This document shows, piece after piece, positions 1 through 6,391 of a stretch of 6,391 bases of DNA. Source of the stretch: CAVPGH01 sp046726955 (GTDB lineage Bacteria > Acidobacteriota > Vicinamibacteria > Fen-336). The stretch's first letter is position 1, and every line of letters begins with the position of its first letter. The stretch spans positions 1 to 6,391 of the forward strand of contig JBKPBQ010000007.1 of NCBI GenBank assembly GCA_046726955.1, written 5' to 3'. The notes beneath the pieces were generated by a model. That model had not been told where the DNA came from and searched no databases. It saw nothing but the letters and a program-made list of their open reading frames with translations. Made by a program: the position numbers and the translations under genes.

Positions 1-1
1 G

Positions 2-61
2 GCGCCGCCGCGCATGGGACGATCGCCGCTCGCGCTTGAACGGGTGCTCGAGCGCGAATAA
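2..61 (+). CDS. possible C-terminal end of an upstream gene (partial)
   Basis: One + strand frame is open from the window edge to a TAA at 59-61 and would encode about 19 residues ending LALERVLERE. The third codon positions are mostly G or C, as in the real genes downstream. The fragment is too short to recognise a family. A second + frame is also open to a TGA at 37-39, and on the - strand an ATG at 64-62 opens a frame (MLFALEHPF...) running off the edge. Which of these is real cannot be decided from this stretch. A gene ending here would lie 31 bases upstream of radC and overlap the candidate promoter. Confidence 0.2.
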   Translation, partial: APPRMGRSPLALERVLERE

Positions 62-64
62 CAT
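36..64 (+). promoter_or_regulatory. candidate sigma70-type promoter ahead of radC
   Basis: A TTGAAC hexamer at 36-41 is followed, after exactly 17 bases, by TAACAT at 59-64. Each hexamer matches the housekeeping consensus (TTGACA, TATAAT) at four of six positions and the spacing is optimal. Initiation would fall near 70-72, giving a leader of about 20 bases that contains the radC ribosome-binding site. The stretch 57-80 is visibly richer in A and T than the surrounding coding DNA, as expected for an intergenic start region. This is inference from a weak pattern. If real, it would drive the whole radC-larC-metG-sulfatase unit. Confidence 0.35.
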
Positions 65-82
65 CGGATCTTTTGACTGAAC

Positions 83-87
83 GGAAG
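83..87 (+). promoter_or_regulatory. ribosome-binding site of radC
   Basis: GGAAG lies five bases before the ATG at 93, a normal Shine-Dalgarno sequence and spacing. It favours ATG 93 over the in-frame GTG at 141, which has GGGGAG directly abutting it with no spacer, and over the GTG at 99. Confidence 0.6.
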
Positions 88-92
88 TTGCG

Positions 93-842
93 ATGACCGT
101 GCCGTCACGACGTGCGGCCGTTCCCGAAGGCGCCGGGGAGGTGCGCGAGAGCGCGGGAGGGAGGGACCAGTCCCGGCCGCTCCGCGCCTTGCCCGCCGAA
201 GAGCGGCCGCGGGAGAGGCTGCGGCGCCACGGCGCCTCCGCCCTCTCCAGCCGCGAGCTGCTCGCGCTGCTGCTCGGAACGGGAACGCGCCGGGCCTCCG
301 CCCTCGACCTCGCGGAGCAGCTCCTCGCCTCCGGCCTCCGGGGGCTTCCGACGCGTACGCTCGGCGAGCTCGAGAGCGCCCACGGCCTGGGCCGGGCGAA
401 GGCCTCGCGCATCGTGGCCGCGCTCGAGCTGGGCTCGCGCGTCGCCGCGCAGGTGCCGGAGGGCACCCCCTCCTTCCGCTCGCCCGCGGAATCCGCGCAG
501 TACCTGCTGCCGCGGTACTCCACGCGGCCGGTGGAGACGTTCGGCCTCCTCGCCCTCGACGTGCGCCGGCGCCTCAAGCACGAGGCGGTCATCTCCGTCG
601 GCTGCCTGACGTCCAGCCTCGTCCACCCGCGCGAGGTTTTCCACGAGGCGGTAACGGCTCGCGCCGCGTCGCTCGTCCTCTTCCACAACCATCCGTCCGG
701 CGACCCGGAGCCCTCCGCGGAAGACTTTGCTCTCACCCGGCGGCTGGTGTCCGCGGGCACACTCCTGGGGATCGAGGTGCTGGACCACCTCGTCCTGGGC
801 GCGGGTCGGTACGTGAGCCTCAAGGATCGGGGGGCCGTCTGA
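93..842 (+). CDS. radC: RadC family protein with JAB/JAMM domain
   Basis: Predicted 249-residue cytoplasmic protein of the RadC (UPF0758) family. The first ~30 residues are a variable, Arg/Gly-rich lead. Residues 31-61 carry the family's opening signature (LPAEERPRERL, then SSRELLALLLGTG). A helix-hairpin-helix-like stretch follows near 96-109 (HGLGRAKASRIV), suggesting DNA binding. The C-terminal JAB/MPN domain (about 125-249) has an intact JAMM metal-site pattern: Glu149, then HNHPSGDPEPSAED with His198, His200, Ser208 and Asp211. These residues coordinate zinc in JAMM metalloproteases. The gene is named for DNA repair, but that role was not upheld for the E. coli protein and the biochemical activity of the family is unsettled. 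Family members are usually about 225 residues, so this one is full length with a slightly long N-terminus. ATG 93 is chosen for its ribosome-binding site. Its TGA overlaps the probable larC start, which suggests coupled translation. Confidence 0.93.
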   Translation: MTVPSRRAAVPEGAGEVRESAGGRDQSRPLRALPAEERPRERLRRHGASALSSRELLALLLGTGTRRASALDLAEQLLASGLRGLPTRTLGELESAHGLGRAKASRIVAALELGSRVAAQVPEGTPSFRSPAESAQYLLPRYSTRPVETFGLLALDVRRRLKHEAVISVGCLTSSLVHPREVFHEAVTARAASLVLFHNHPSGDPEPSAEDFALTRRLVSAGTLLGIEVLDHLVLGAGRYVSLKDRGAV

Positions 843-2011
843 GCCGGCTCGCCTATTTCGACTGCGCCAACGGCGCCTCGGGCGACATGCTCCTGGGCGC
901 GCTCGTGGACCTCGGGCTGTCGGTGGACGACCTGCGGAAAGAGCTCGGCAAGCTGCCCCTCGGTGGTTATCACCTGGAGGCACAGCGCGTGCACCGGTCG
1001 GGCCTGCACGCCACGAAGGTGGACGTGAAGGTGGACGGCACGCAGCACCACCACCGCGGCCTGCGCGACATCCTGGCTCTCGTCGAGAAGAGCGGGCTCG
1101 ACGACGCGGTGAAGGAGCGGTCGGCGCGCCTCTTCGTGCGCCTGGCGGAAGCCGAGGCCGCCGTCCACGGCACGTCGCCCGATTCCGTTCACTTCCACGA
1201 GGTCGGGGCGGTCGACTCGATCGTGGACGTGGTGGGCGGAGTGATCGGCCTGCTCTGGCTGCGCGCGGACACCATCGTCTCCTCGCCGCTGAACGTGGGG
1301 ACCGGCAGCGTCACGATGTCGCACGGGACGTTCCCCGTGCCTCCGCCGGCGACGGCGCGACTCGTGGCGGGCGTGCCCGTCTACGGAGCGGGCGAGGGAG
1401 AGCTCCTGACCCCGACGGGAGCCCTTCTCGTGACCGGCCACGCGTCCTCGTACGGGCCGCTGCCGCTCCTGCGTCCCGAAGCGATCGGGCACGGCGCGGG
1501 CTCGCGCGATACGCCCGGGCGGCCGAACGTGCTGCGAATCATCGTCGGCGAGGCGGAAGCGGCGGCGGCGACGGACTCGGTGCTCGTGCTGGAGACCGAG
1601 GTGGACGACACCGCCCCGCAGCTCCTGGGCGCGCTCCTCGACCGCCTGCTCGCCGCGGGAGCCCTCGACGTCTACTACACGGCGATTCACATGAAGAAGG
1701 GACGTCCGGGGATACTGGTCACGGTGCTCTGCCCGCCGGAGCGGCGGGAGGGGCTGGAGGAGATCCTGTTCGCGGAAACGACCACCCTCGGGGTGCGGCG
1801 CCAGGAGTGGGCGCGAAGTGTCCTCGAGCGCGAGATCGTCCCCGTGGCGACCGCGTACGGCGAGGTCCGCGTGAAGGTCGGTCATCGCGGAGGGAAGGTC
1901 TACAACGTGCAGCCGGAGTTCGAGGACTGCCAGAAGGCGGCCACGGCGAGCGGAGTCCCGGTGAAGGAAGTCTGGAGCGCGGCCCTCGCCGCCCATCGGA
2001 GACGACCGTGA
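839..2011 (+). CDS. larC: nickel-pincer cofactor biosynthesis protein LarC
   Basis: LarC inserts nickel into the pyridinium bis-thiocarboxylate precursor in a CTP-dependent cyclometallation, the last step of the nickel-pincer nucleotide cofactor found in lactate racemase and related enzymes. Family hallmarks (numbered from a start at 839): YFDCANGASGDM at 6-17, HHHR at 70-73, HFHEVGAVDSIVD at 118-130, ELLTPTGALL near 188, ETEVDDTAPQ at 252-261, HMKKGRPG at 284-291, TTTLGVR at 314-320 and PEFEDC at 359-364. The 390-residue length is normal for a complete LarC. The first ATG in this frame (887) lies inside the conserved SGDM motif, and no ATG, GTG or TTG lies upstream in frame. The CTG at 839, overlapping the radC stop as CTGA, is therefore the best start; a G-rich run at 829-834 could serve as ribosome-binding site. 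The N- and C-terminal domains are in one uninterrupted frame. Identity is secure; the exact start is inferred. LarB and LarE are not visible here. Confidence 0.92.
   Translation: MSRLAYFDCANGASGDMLLGALVDLGLSVDDLRKELGKLPLGGYHLEAQRVHRSGLHATKVDVKVDGTQHHHRGLRDILALVEKSGLDDAVKERSARLFVRLAEAEAAVHGTSPDSVHFHEVGAVDSIVDVVGGVIGLLWLRADTIVSSPLNVGTGSVTMSHGTFPVPPPATARLVAGVPVYGAGEGELLTPTGALLVTGHASSYGPLPLLRPEAIGHGAGSRDTPGRPNVLRIIVGEAEAAAATDSVLVLETEVDDTAPQLLGALLDRLLAAGALDVYYTAIHMKKGRPGILVTVLCPPERREGLEEILFAETTTLGVRRQEWARSVLEREIVPVATAYGEVRVKVGHRGGKVYNVQPEFEDCQKAATASGVPVKEVWSAALAAHRRRP
1998..2002 (+). promoter_or_regulatory. ribosome-binding site of metG
   Basis: GGAGA, inside the last codons of larC, lies five bases before the GTG at 2008. 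This supports the GTG as the true metG start. The frame is also open further upstream (to a GTG at 1807), but that extension lies entirely over larC and has no resemblance to a MetRS N-terminus. Confidence 0.6.
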
Positions 2012-3990
2012 GCCGCGGCCCCCTCTATCTCACGACGCCGATCTACTACGTGAACGACGTGCCCCACGTGGGGCATGCGTACACGACGATCGCGGCCGAC
2101 GTGATCACCCGCGCCCGGCGCCTCCGCGGCGACGACGCGTTCTTCCTCACCGGAACGGACGAGCACGGGCAGAACATAGAGAAGATCGCGCGCGAGCGCG
2201 GCATTCCGCCCCAGCAGCAGACGGACGAGATCGCCGCCCGCTTCCAGTCGCTCTGGCAGCGGCTGGACATCCGCTACGACCGGTTCATCCGGACGACCTC
2301 CGACCTGCACAAGCGCGGCGTCCTCGCCTTCTGGTCCCGGCTGTGCGAGTCGGTAGCCCCCGGCGGAGAGAAGGCGATCTACCGCGGCAAGTACGCGGGC
2401 TGGTACTGCCCGCGCTGCGAGGACTTCAAGACCGAAGAGGAGCTCAAGCAGCCGGGCAACCTCTGCGCCGACCACGAGCGGCCGTGCGAGTGGACGGAGG
2501 AGGAGAACTACTTCTTCCGGCTGTCCGCCTACTCGGGCTGGCTGCAGGACGAGATCTCGAGCGGCCGGCTGCGCATCGACCCCGCGGGACGCCGGAACGA
2601 GGTCCTCGCGGTGGTGCGCGACGGGCTGCGGGACTTCAGCATCAGCCGGGCCCGAGTGAAGTGGGGGATCCCGGTTCCCCAGGAGCCCGGCCACACGTTC
2701 TACGTCTGGATGGACGCGCTCGCCAACTACATCACCGCCCTCGACTACGCGGAGCAGGGCGCGCTCTACAAGAAGTACTGGGAGGGCGCGGCCGAGCGCT
2801 TCCACCTGGTCGGCAAGGAGATCATCCGCTTCCACTGCCTGTACTGGCCAGCGATGCTGAAGGCGGCGTCGCTGCCCGTGCCTACGCGCGTGTTCGCCCA
2901 CGGCCACCTGACGAAGAACGGCAAGAAGCTCAGCAAGACGACGGGCAACGTGATCGACCCCGAGGCGCTCGTCTCCCAGCACGGCCCCGATCCCGTCCGC
3001 TACTTCCTGCTGCGCGAAGGGTCCTTCGGGCAGGACTGGGACTTCACGGACGCGGCGTTCCTCGGCCGCTACAACTCCGACCTCGCGAACGACCTGGGGA
3101 ACCTGGTGTCGCGCGCGCTCACGATGGTCGAGCGGTATTGCGGGGGCAAGGTGCCGCCGCGGTGGGCGCCGTCCGGGACCTCCTCGGCGTCGAGCGACTT
3201 CACGGAGTCGTTCGCGGTGGTGGGGAGAGCTGCGGTGGACGCTGTGCTGTCGCGCTACGAAGAGGTGGACTTCTCGGGCGCCCTCACGGAGGTGTGGCGC
3301 GTCGTCGCGTCTCTGAACCAGTCGATCGTGGTGGCGGCGCCCTGGAACCTGGCGAAGGACGCCTCGCGCAAGGGTGATCTCGAGGGCTTCCTCTATCGAT
3401 TGCTGGAAGCGGTGCGTCTCGTGGCCGTGCTCTCGTCTCCCGTGATGCCGCGGGCGGCGGGGCGGGTGTTCGGGATGCTCGGGATCACCGGGGAGCCGAA
3501 TTCGGCGGACCTGGAGTGGGGACGGCTGGAGGGCGGGACCGCATTGGGGAAGGTCGAACCGCTCTTTCCGCGATTGGAGAAGAACGAAACGGAGGGCAAG
3601 AAGGTGAACGAACCAGCTCCGACATCCGCCTCCGGGAGTTCTGGGACGGAGTCGGCGGACGTCGGTACGAAGATCGACATCTCCGACTTCGCGAAGGTCG
3701 AGCTGCGAGCGGCGCGGATCACCGCCGCGGAGAAGATCGCGGGCTCCAAGAAGCTCGTGAAGCTCGCGGTCGACCTGGGCACGGAGACGCGGCAGGTGGT
3801 GGCGGGGATCGCGGAGTCCTACGCGCCCGAAGCGCTCGTGGGCAAGACGATCGTCCTCGTGGCGAACCTGAAGCCGGCGAAGCTCATGGGCGTCGAGTCG
3901 AACGGCATGGTGCTCGCGGGGACAGTGGACGGCCGGGCCGTGCTCTGCTCGTTCGACGCCGACGTCGCCCCGGGAACGAAGGTCAAGTAG
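2008..3990 (+). CDS. metG: methionine--tRNA ligase (MetRS)
   Basis: Cytoplasmic class I aminoacyl-tRNA synthetase that charges tRNA-Met with methionine using ATP. The 660-residue protein is full length. It begins MSRGPLYLTTPIYYVNDVPH, and the HIGH-type ATP motif appears as HVGH at 20-23. A zinc-knuckle insert follows, with probable ligands Cys134, Cys137, Cys153 and His156 (CPRC, then CADH), as in the single-knuckle Thermus-type enzymes. The KMSKS loop reads KLSKT at 307-311. The anticodon-binding helical domain starts near 356 (NDLGNLVSR) and contains the conserved APWNLAK at 444-450. A Lys/Ser/Gly-rich linker (about 524-554) leads to a C-terminal EMAPII/Trbp111-like OB domain (555-660) that helps bind or dimerise around tRNA. 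The GTG start overlaps the larC stop as GTGA and has a good ribosome-binding site, so translation is probably coupled to larC. Nothing essential appears to be missing. Confidence 0.96.
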   Translation: MSRGPLYLTTPIYYVNDVPHVGHAYTTIAADVITRARRLRGDDAFFLTGTDEHGQNIEKIARERGIPPQQQTDEIAARFQSLWQRLDIRYDRFIRTTSDLHKRGVLAFWSRLCESVAPGGEKAIYRGKYAGWYCPRCEDFKTEEELKQPGNLCADHERPCEWTEEENYFFRLSAYSGWLQDEISSGRLRIDPAGRRNEVLAVVRDGLRDFSISRARVKWGIPVPQEPGHTFYVWMDALANYITALDYAEQGALYKKYWEGAAERFHLVGKEIIRFHCLYWPAMLKAASLPVPTRVFAHGHLTKNGKKLSKTTGNVIDPEALVSQHGPDPVRYFLLREGSFGQDWDFTDAAFLGRYNSDLANDLGNLVSRALTMVERYCGGKVPPRWAPSGTSSASSDFTESFAVVGRAAVDAVLSRYEEVDFSGALTEVWRVVASLNQSIVVAAPWNLAKDASRKGDLEGFLYRLLEAVRLVAVLSSPVMPRAAGRVFGMLGITGEPNSADLEWGRLEGGTALGKVEPLFPRLEKNETEGKKVNEPAPTSASGSSGTESADVGTKIDISDFAKVELRAARITAAEKIAGSKKLVKLAVDLGTETRQVVAGIAESYAPEALVGKTIVLVANLKPAKLMGVESNGMVLAGTVDGRAVLCSFDADVAPGTKVK

Positions 3991-4011
3991 AACGCGACGT
4001 CCCGAAGAGAC

Positions 4012-6357
4012 TTGAGCGACGTCACCCTCCTGCCCGTTCCGCAACGAGTCCGAGCGGCAACGGCGGCCGGCGTCGCCCTCGTCGTCCTCGTCGTCGGCTG
4101 CCGCGTCGGCCCGAAGGCCGTCGTGTACGACCTCGCACGCCGTGTCGCCGTGGCCGAGCGATGGTCTGCGCGTGAGACGGTGCTCTTCGGGACGCCCGGG
4201 GCGGAACCGCAGCAGGCCGAGGGCTTCTATCGCGAAGCGGCAAGCGGCACGGCCGAGCCCTTCCTCTGGTCGAAGGAAGAGGCCGAGGTGGCCTTCACCT
4301 GGCCTGCGGTCGCGGCGCGGGCGGCCGTCGTGGACCTCGCCCCCTATCGCGGCATCCGGGATCAGAGCGCCGAGGTGCGCCTCAACGGCAAGACGGTCAC
4401 GACGATTCGCCTGAACGATCAGCGCTCGCGGTATTCGATCCCGCTTCCCGCCGAGGTCCAGCGTCCCGGCGACAACCGCCTCCGTTTCGTCTTCCGCTCG
4501 ACGGTGTCCCCTTCCGACGAGGATCCGCGCAACCCCGACCGGCGGCGGCTGGCCGCGGCGTTCTACAGCCTGGTGGTGGGGGAGGCCGGAGACGACGGGC
4601 TTCAGGACCTGCTCGCTCGGGACGCCCCGCATCCTTTCTCCGTGGCGGAGACGGCGGGCCTGCCGAGCCTCGCGTTGCTGGCGCCGTCCGCGGTGCGCTT
4701 CGCCGTCAAGATTCCCGCCGGCGCAGAGCTCCGCTTCACGCCCGATCTTCATCCCGCGGCACGCGCCGCTGCGTCCTCCGTGTCCTTTCGGGTGGCGCTC
4801 GAGTCTTCGGGTCAGGCGCCGCGCGAGCTCTGGAGCCGCGCTCTGGGGCCGCGCGACGCCAAAGGGTCGGAGGCGAGCGTGCGCCTGCCGGGAGCCGAAG
4901 GCGACATCGTGCGGCTCTCGCTCGAGGTCGGAGCGGCGCCGGGGACACGCTTCGCCTGGGGGACGCTCGCGACGCCGCGGGTCCTCGGCTCGTCGGGATC
5001 CGCTGCTCTCGAGCCTGTCTCCTACTCCGCGGAAGACAACGCGCGGGGCGATGCGCTGCGGCGGACCACGGACGGCCTGAACGTCCTCTTCGTCATCCTC
5101 GACGCCGCCCGTGCCCAGCAGCTCGGCGTCTATGGCTACGGTCGTCCCACGACTCCAGAGATCGACCGGATCGCCGCGGAGGGCGTCGTCTTCGAGAAGG
5201 CTTTCACCCCTGCCGTCTACACCCTCGCGGCGATGTCTTCCGTGTGGACGTCGCAGTACCCGGACCGCCACCACAGCGAGGTCAGCTTCTCGTCGCGCCT
5301 CCCGAAAGACCGGCTGACGCTGGCCGAGCTGCTCTCCGCGCAGGGGATCGAGACGGGCGGGTTCGTCGCCAACGCGGTGGCGGGCACGGCAGGAGGGTTC
5401 GAGCGCGGGTTCGCGGTCTTCGACGAGATCTGGAAGCGCCTGGGCAGCGGCGCGGGAGGCTTCCGCAAGGTCGTGCCGGAGTGGGTCGCGGCCCACGGCT
5501 CACGGCGTTTTTTCCTGTATGTCCACTTCCGCGAGCCCCACTTTCCCTACGATCCCGAGCCGCCGTTCGACACGCGCTTCGGGCCCGTCTCGAGCATCGC
5601 CAAGCCGGCGCGGCGGGACATGGGCTGGATCACCGCCGCCAACCAGGGCAAGCGCCCGCTCGCGGCGGCGGAGCGCGACGACCTCGTTCGCCTCTACGAC
5701 GGCAACCTGGCCTTTGCCGACCAGGAGCTGGGCGCGCTCCGAAGGGAGCTGGAGACGAAGGGCCTTTGGGACAAGACCGTCGTGATCGTCGCCGCCGACC
5801 ATGGCGAGGAGCTGTTCGAGAAGGCCTGGATCGGCCACAACGTGCATCTTTATGAAGAGAGCGTGCACGTGCCCCTGATCGTCCGGATCCCCGGCGGACC
5901 GAAGGGCACGCGCGTCTCCGAGCTGGTGGATCTCCTGGATGTCGCCCCCACGATCGCCGACGTCTTCGGCGTTCTCGGCAAGGGCGGGTCCGACAAGGCG
6001 TTCCAGGGGCGGAGCCTGCTGCCCGTCGTGGGCGGCGCCCCGGGCAAGGCCGCAGTCCTCTCCCGTACCGTCTGGGACCGCCCGCGCTACGCGCTCCGCG
6101 ATGCGCGCTACAAGTACCTCTACGACACGCGGAGCGGCGAGGAGACGCTCTTCGACCTCGTGGCCGATCCCGGGGAGGAGCACGACCGGCTCGGCGCCGA
6201 TCCCCTGCGCGCGGCCTACTACCGCCAGACGCTCCACCACTGGACGCTCGCCCTCGCCGGCCGCCCGTCCGCGGAAGGAGCCGAATCGGTCAAGCTCACC
6301 CACGAGCAGTGCGAGAGCCTGCGCGCTCTCGGCTACTTGAACGCGGACTGCCGGTAG
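4012..6357 (+). CDS. predicted lipoprotein of the sulfatase / alkaline-phosphatase superfamily
   Basis: 781-residue predicted exported protein, substrate unknown. The N-terminus looks like a lipoprotein signal: Arg12 and Arg14, a hydrophobic stretch 15-28, and a lipobox-like VVGC ending at Cys30. Residues ~55-195 and ~205-325 are beta-rich, with no family recognised; the first part (EVRLNGKTVTTIRL, then RPGDNRLRFVF) resembles a jelly-roll or carbohydrate-binding-like fold. The catalytic domain runs from ~356: NVLFVILDAARAQQLGVYGY with metal ligand Asp364, TTPEIDRIA at 380-388, VHFREPHFPYDP at 504-515, VAADHGEEL with Asp596 and His597, GHNVHLYEE with His609, and a typical ending LRALGYL at 770-776. 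The CxPxR/SxPxR motif is absent; TLAAM at 404-408 aligns there, placing Thr404 as candidate nucleophile. Thr is used by LtaS/EptA-type phosphotransferases of this superfamily, so a sulfatase activity should not be assumed. TTG 4012 is the only usual start before the signal; GAAGAGA at 4004-4010 is a close, weak ribosome-binding site. It follows metG by 21 bases. Confidence 0.85.
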   Translation: MSDVTLLPVPQRVRAATAAGVALVVLVVGCRVGPKAVVYDLARRVAVAERWSARETVLFGTPGAEPQQAEGFYREAASGTAEPFLWSKEEAEVAFTWPAVAARAAVVDLAPYRGIRDQSAEVRLNGKTVTTIRLNDQRSRYSIPLPAEVQRPGDNRLRFVFRSTVSPSDEDPRNPDRRRLAAAFYSLVVGEAGDDGLQDLLARDAPHPFSVAETAGLPSLALLAPSAVRFAVKIPAGAELRFTPDLHPAARAAASSVSFRVALESSGQAPRELWSRALGPRDAKGSEASVRLPGAEGDIVRLSLEVGAAPGTRFAWGTLATPRVLGSSGSAALEPVSYSAEDNARGDALRRTTDGLNVLFVILDAARAQQLGVYGYGRPTTPEIDRIAAEGVVFEKAFTPAVYTLAAMSSVWTSQYPDRHHSEVSFSSRLPKDRLTLAELLSAQGIETGGFVANAVAGTAGGFERGFAVFDEIWKRLGSGAGGFRKVVPEWVAAHGSRRFFLYVHFREPHFPYDPEPPFDTRFGPVSSIAKPARRDMGWITAANQGKRPLAAAERDDLVRLYDGNLAFADQELGALRRELETKGLWDKTVVIVAADHGEELFEKAWIGHNVHLYEESVHVPLIVRIPGGPKGTRVSELVDLLDVAPTIADVFGVLGKGGSDKAFQGRSLLPVVGGAPGKAAVLSRTVWDRPRYALRDARYKYLYDTRSGEETLFDLVADPGEEHDRLGADPLRAAYYRQTLHHWTLALAGRPSAEGAESVKLTHEQCESLRALGYLNADCR

Positions 6358-6391
6358 TCCGCCGTCAGCGGCGCCGAAGCCGCCTGGCCTC

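Noticed and set aside
73..101. TTGACT at 73-78 as a -35 element
   Set aside because: No -10-like hexamer lies 16-18 bases downstream, and transcription would begin inside the radC coding sequence.
105..983. A 292-codon open frame on the - strand opposite radC and the start of larC
   Set aside because: It covers the conserved RadC JAMM region on the coding strand, has Arg/Ala/Gly-rich composition, and shows no family signature.
1807..2007. N-terminal extension of metG from an upstream GTG
   Set aside because: The added 67 residues are an out-of-frame reading of larC. MetRS proteins begin close to the LTTPIYYVND motif, and the GTG at 2008 has its own ribosome-binding site.
3580..3670. The Lys/Ser/Gly-rich stretch in metG as a frameshift or gene-fusion scar
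   Set aside because: The frame is continuous, and a flexible linker between the anticodon-binding domain and the C-terminal tRNA-binding domain is normal in bacterial MetRS.
1900..5496. A 1198-codon open frame on the - strand spanning metG and half of the sulfatase gene
   Set aside because: It runs antisense to two firmly identified genes. Its product is a low-complexity Arg/Ala/Gly/Glu-rich chain with no recognisable motif. Long antisense frames are expected in GC-rich genes because stop codons are rare in the shadow frame.
5500..6303. A 267-codon open frame on the - strand opposite the sulfatase C-terminal half
   Set aside because: It is a shadow of the catalytic domain, which has clear conserved motifs on the + strand; no motif is seen in the antisense product.
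6361..6388. Inverted repeat GCGGC/GCCGC after the last gene as a terminator
   Set aside because: The perfect stem is only about 5 bp with a 6-base loop and no T run follows. Such short GC hairpins are common by chance here, and the window ends too soon to see the real gene end.

Overview
The window is a GC-rich (roughly 70% by eye), densely coded bacterial segment. Four complete genes lie on the + strand and nothing convincing lies on the - strand. Codons end almost always in G or C, starts are ATG, GTG, TTG and probably CTG, and the genes overlap or nearly touch. That fits a high-GC, environmental, Gram-negative-type bacterium (Acidobacteriota, Eisenbacteria or Myxococcota-like lineages are possibilities). 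The sequence alone does not fix the phylum.

Layout. Positions 1-92 hold the possible tail of an upstream gene, a candidate promoter (36-64) and a good ribosome-binding site. Then come radC (93-842, a JAB/JAMM-domain protein), larC (839-2011, nickel-pincer cofactor cyclometallase), metG (2008-3990, methionyl-tRNA synthetase with a C-terminal tRNA-binding domain) and a predicted lipoprotein of the sulfatase/alkaline-phosphatase superfamily (4012-6357). The last 34 bases have no clear feature.

The first three genes are joined by 4-base stop/start overlaps (CTGA at 839-842, GTGA at 2008-2011), and the fourth begins 21 bases after metG. They are therefore probably one transcription unit with translational coupling. 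The functions do not form one pathway: a genome-maintenance-associated protein of unclear role, one enzyme of Ni-pincer cofactor synthesis, a housekeeping aminoacyl-tRNA synthetase, and an exported hydrolase or transferase. LarB and LarE, the other cofactor enzymes, are not in the window.

The two points most worth attention are these. First, larC has no ATG, GTG or TTG that could include its conserved N-terminal motif, so it appears to start at CTG inside the radC stop. Second, the sulfatase-fold protein lacks the Cys/Ser-x-Pro-x-Arg motif, has Thr at the nucleophile position, and carries about 290 residues of unrecognised beta-rich sequence ahead of the catalytic domain. I see no CRISPR array, mobile element, RNA gene or clearly new multi-gene system.
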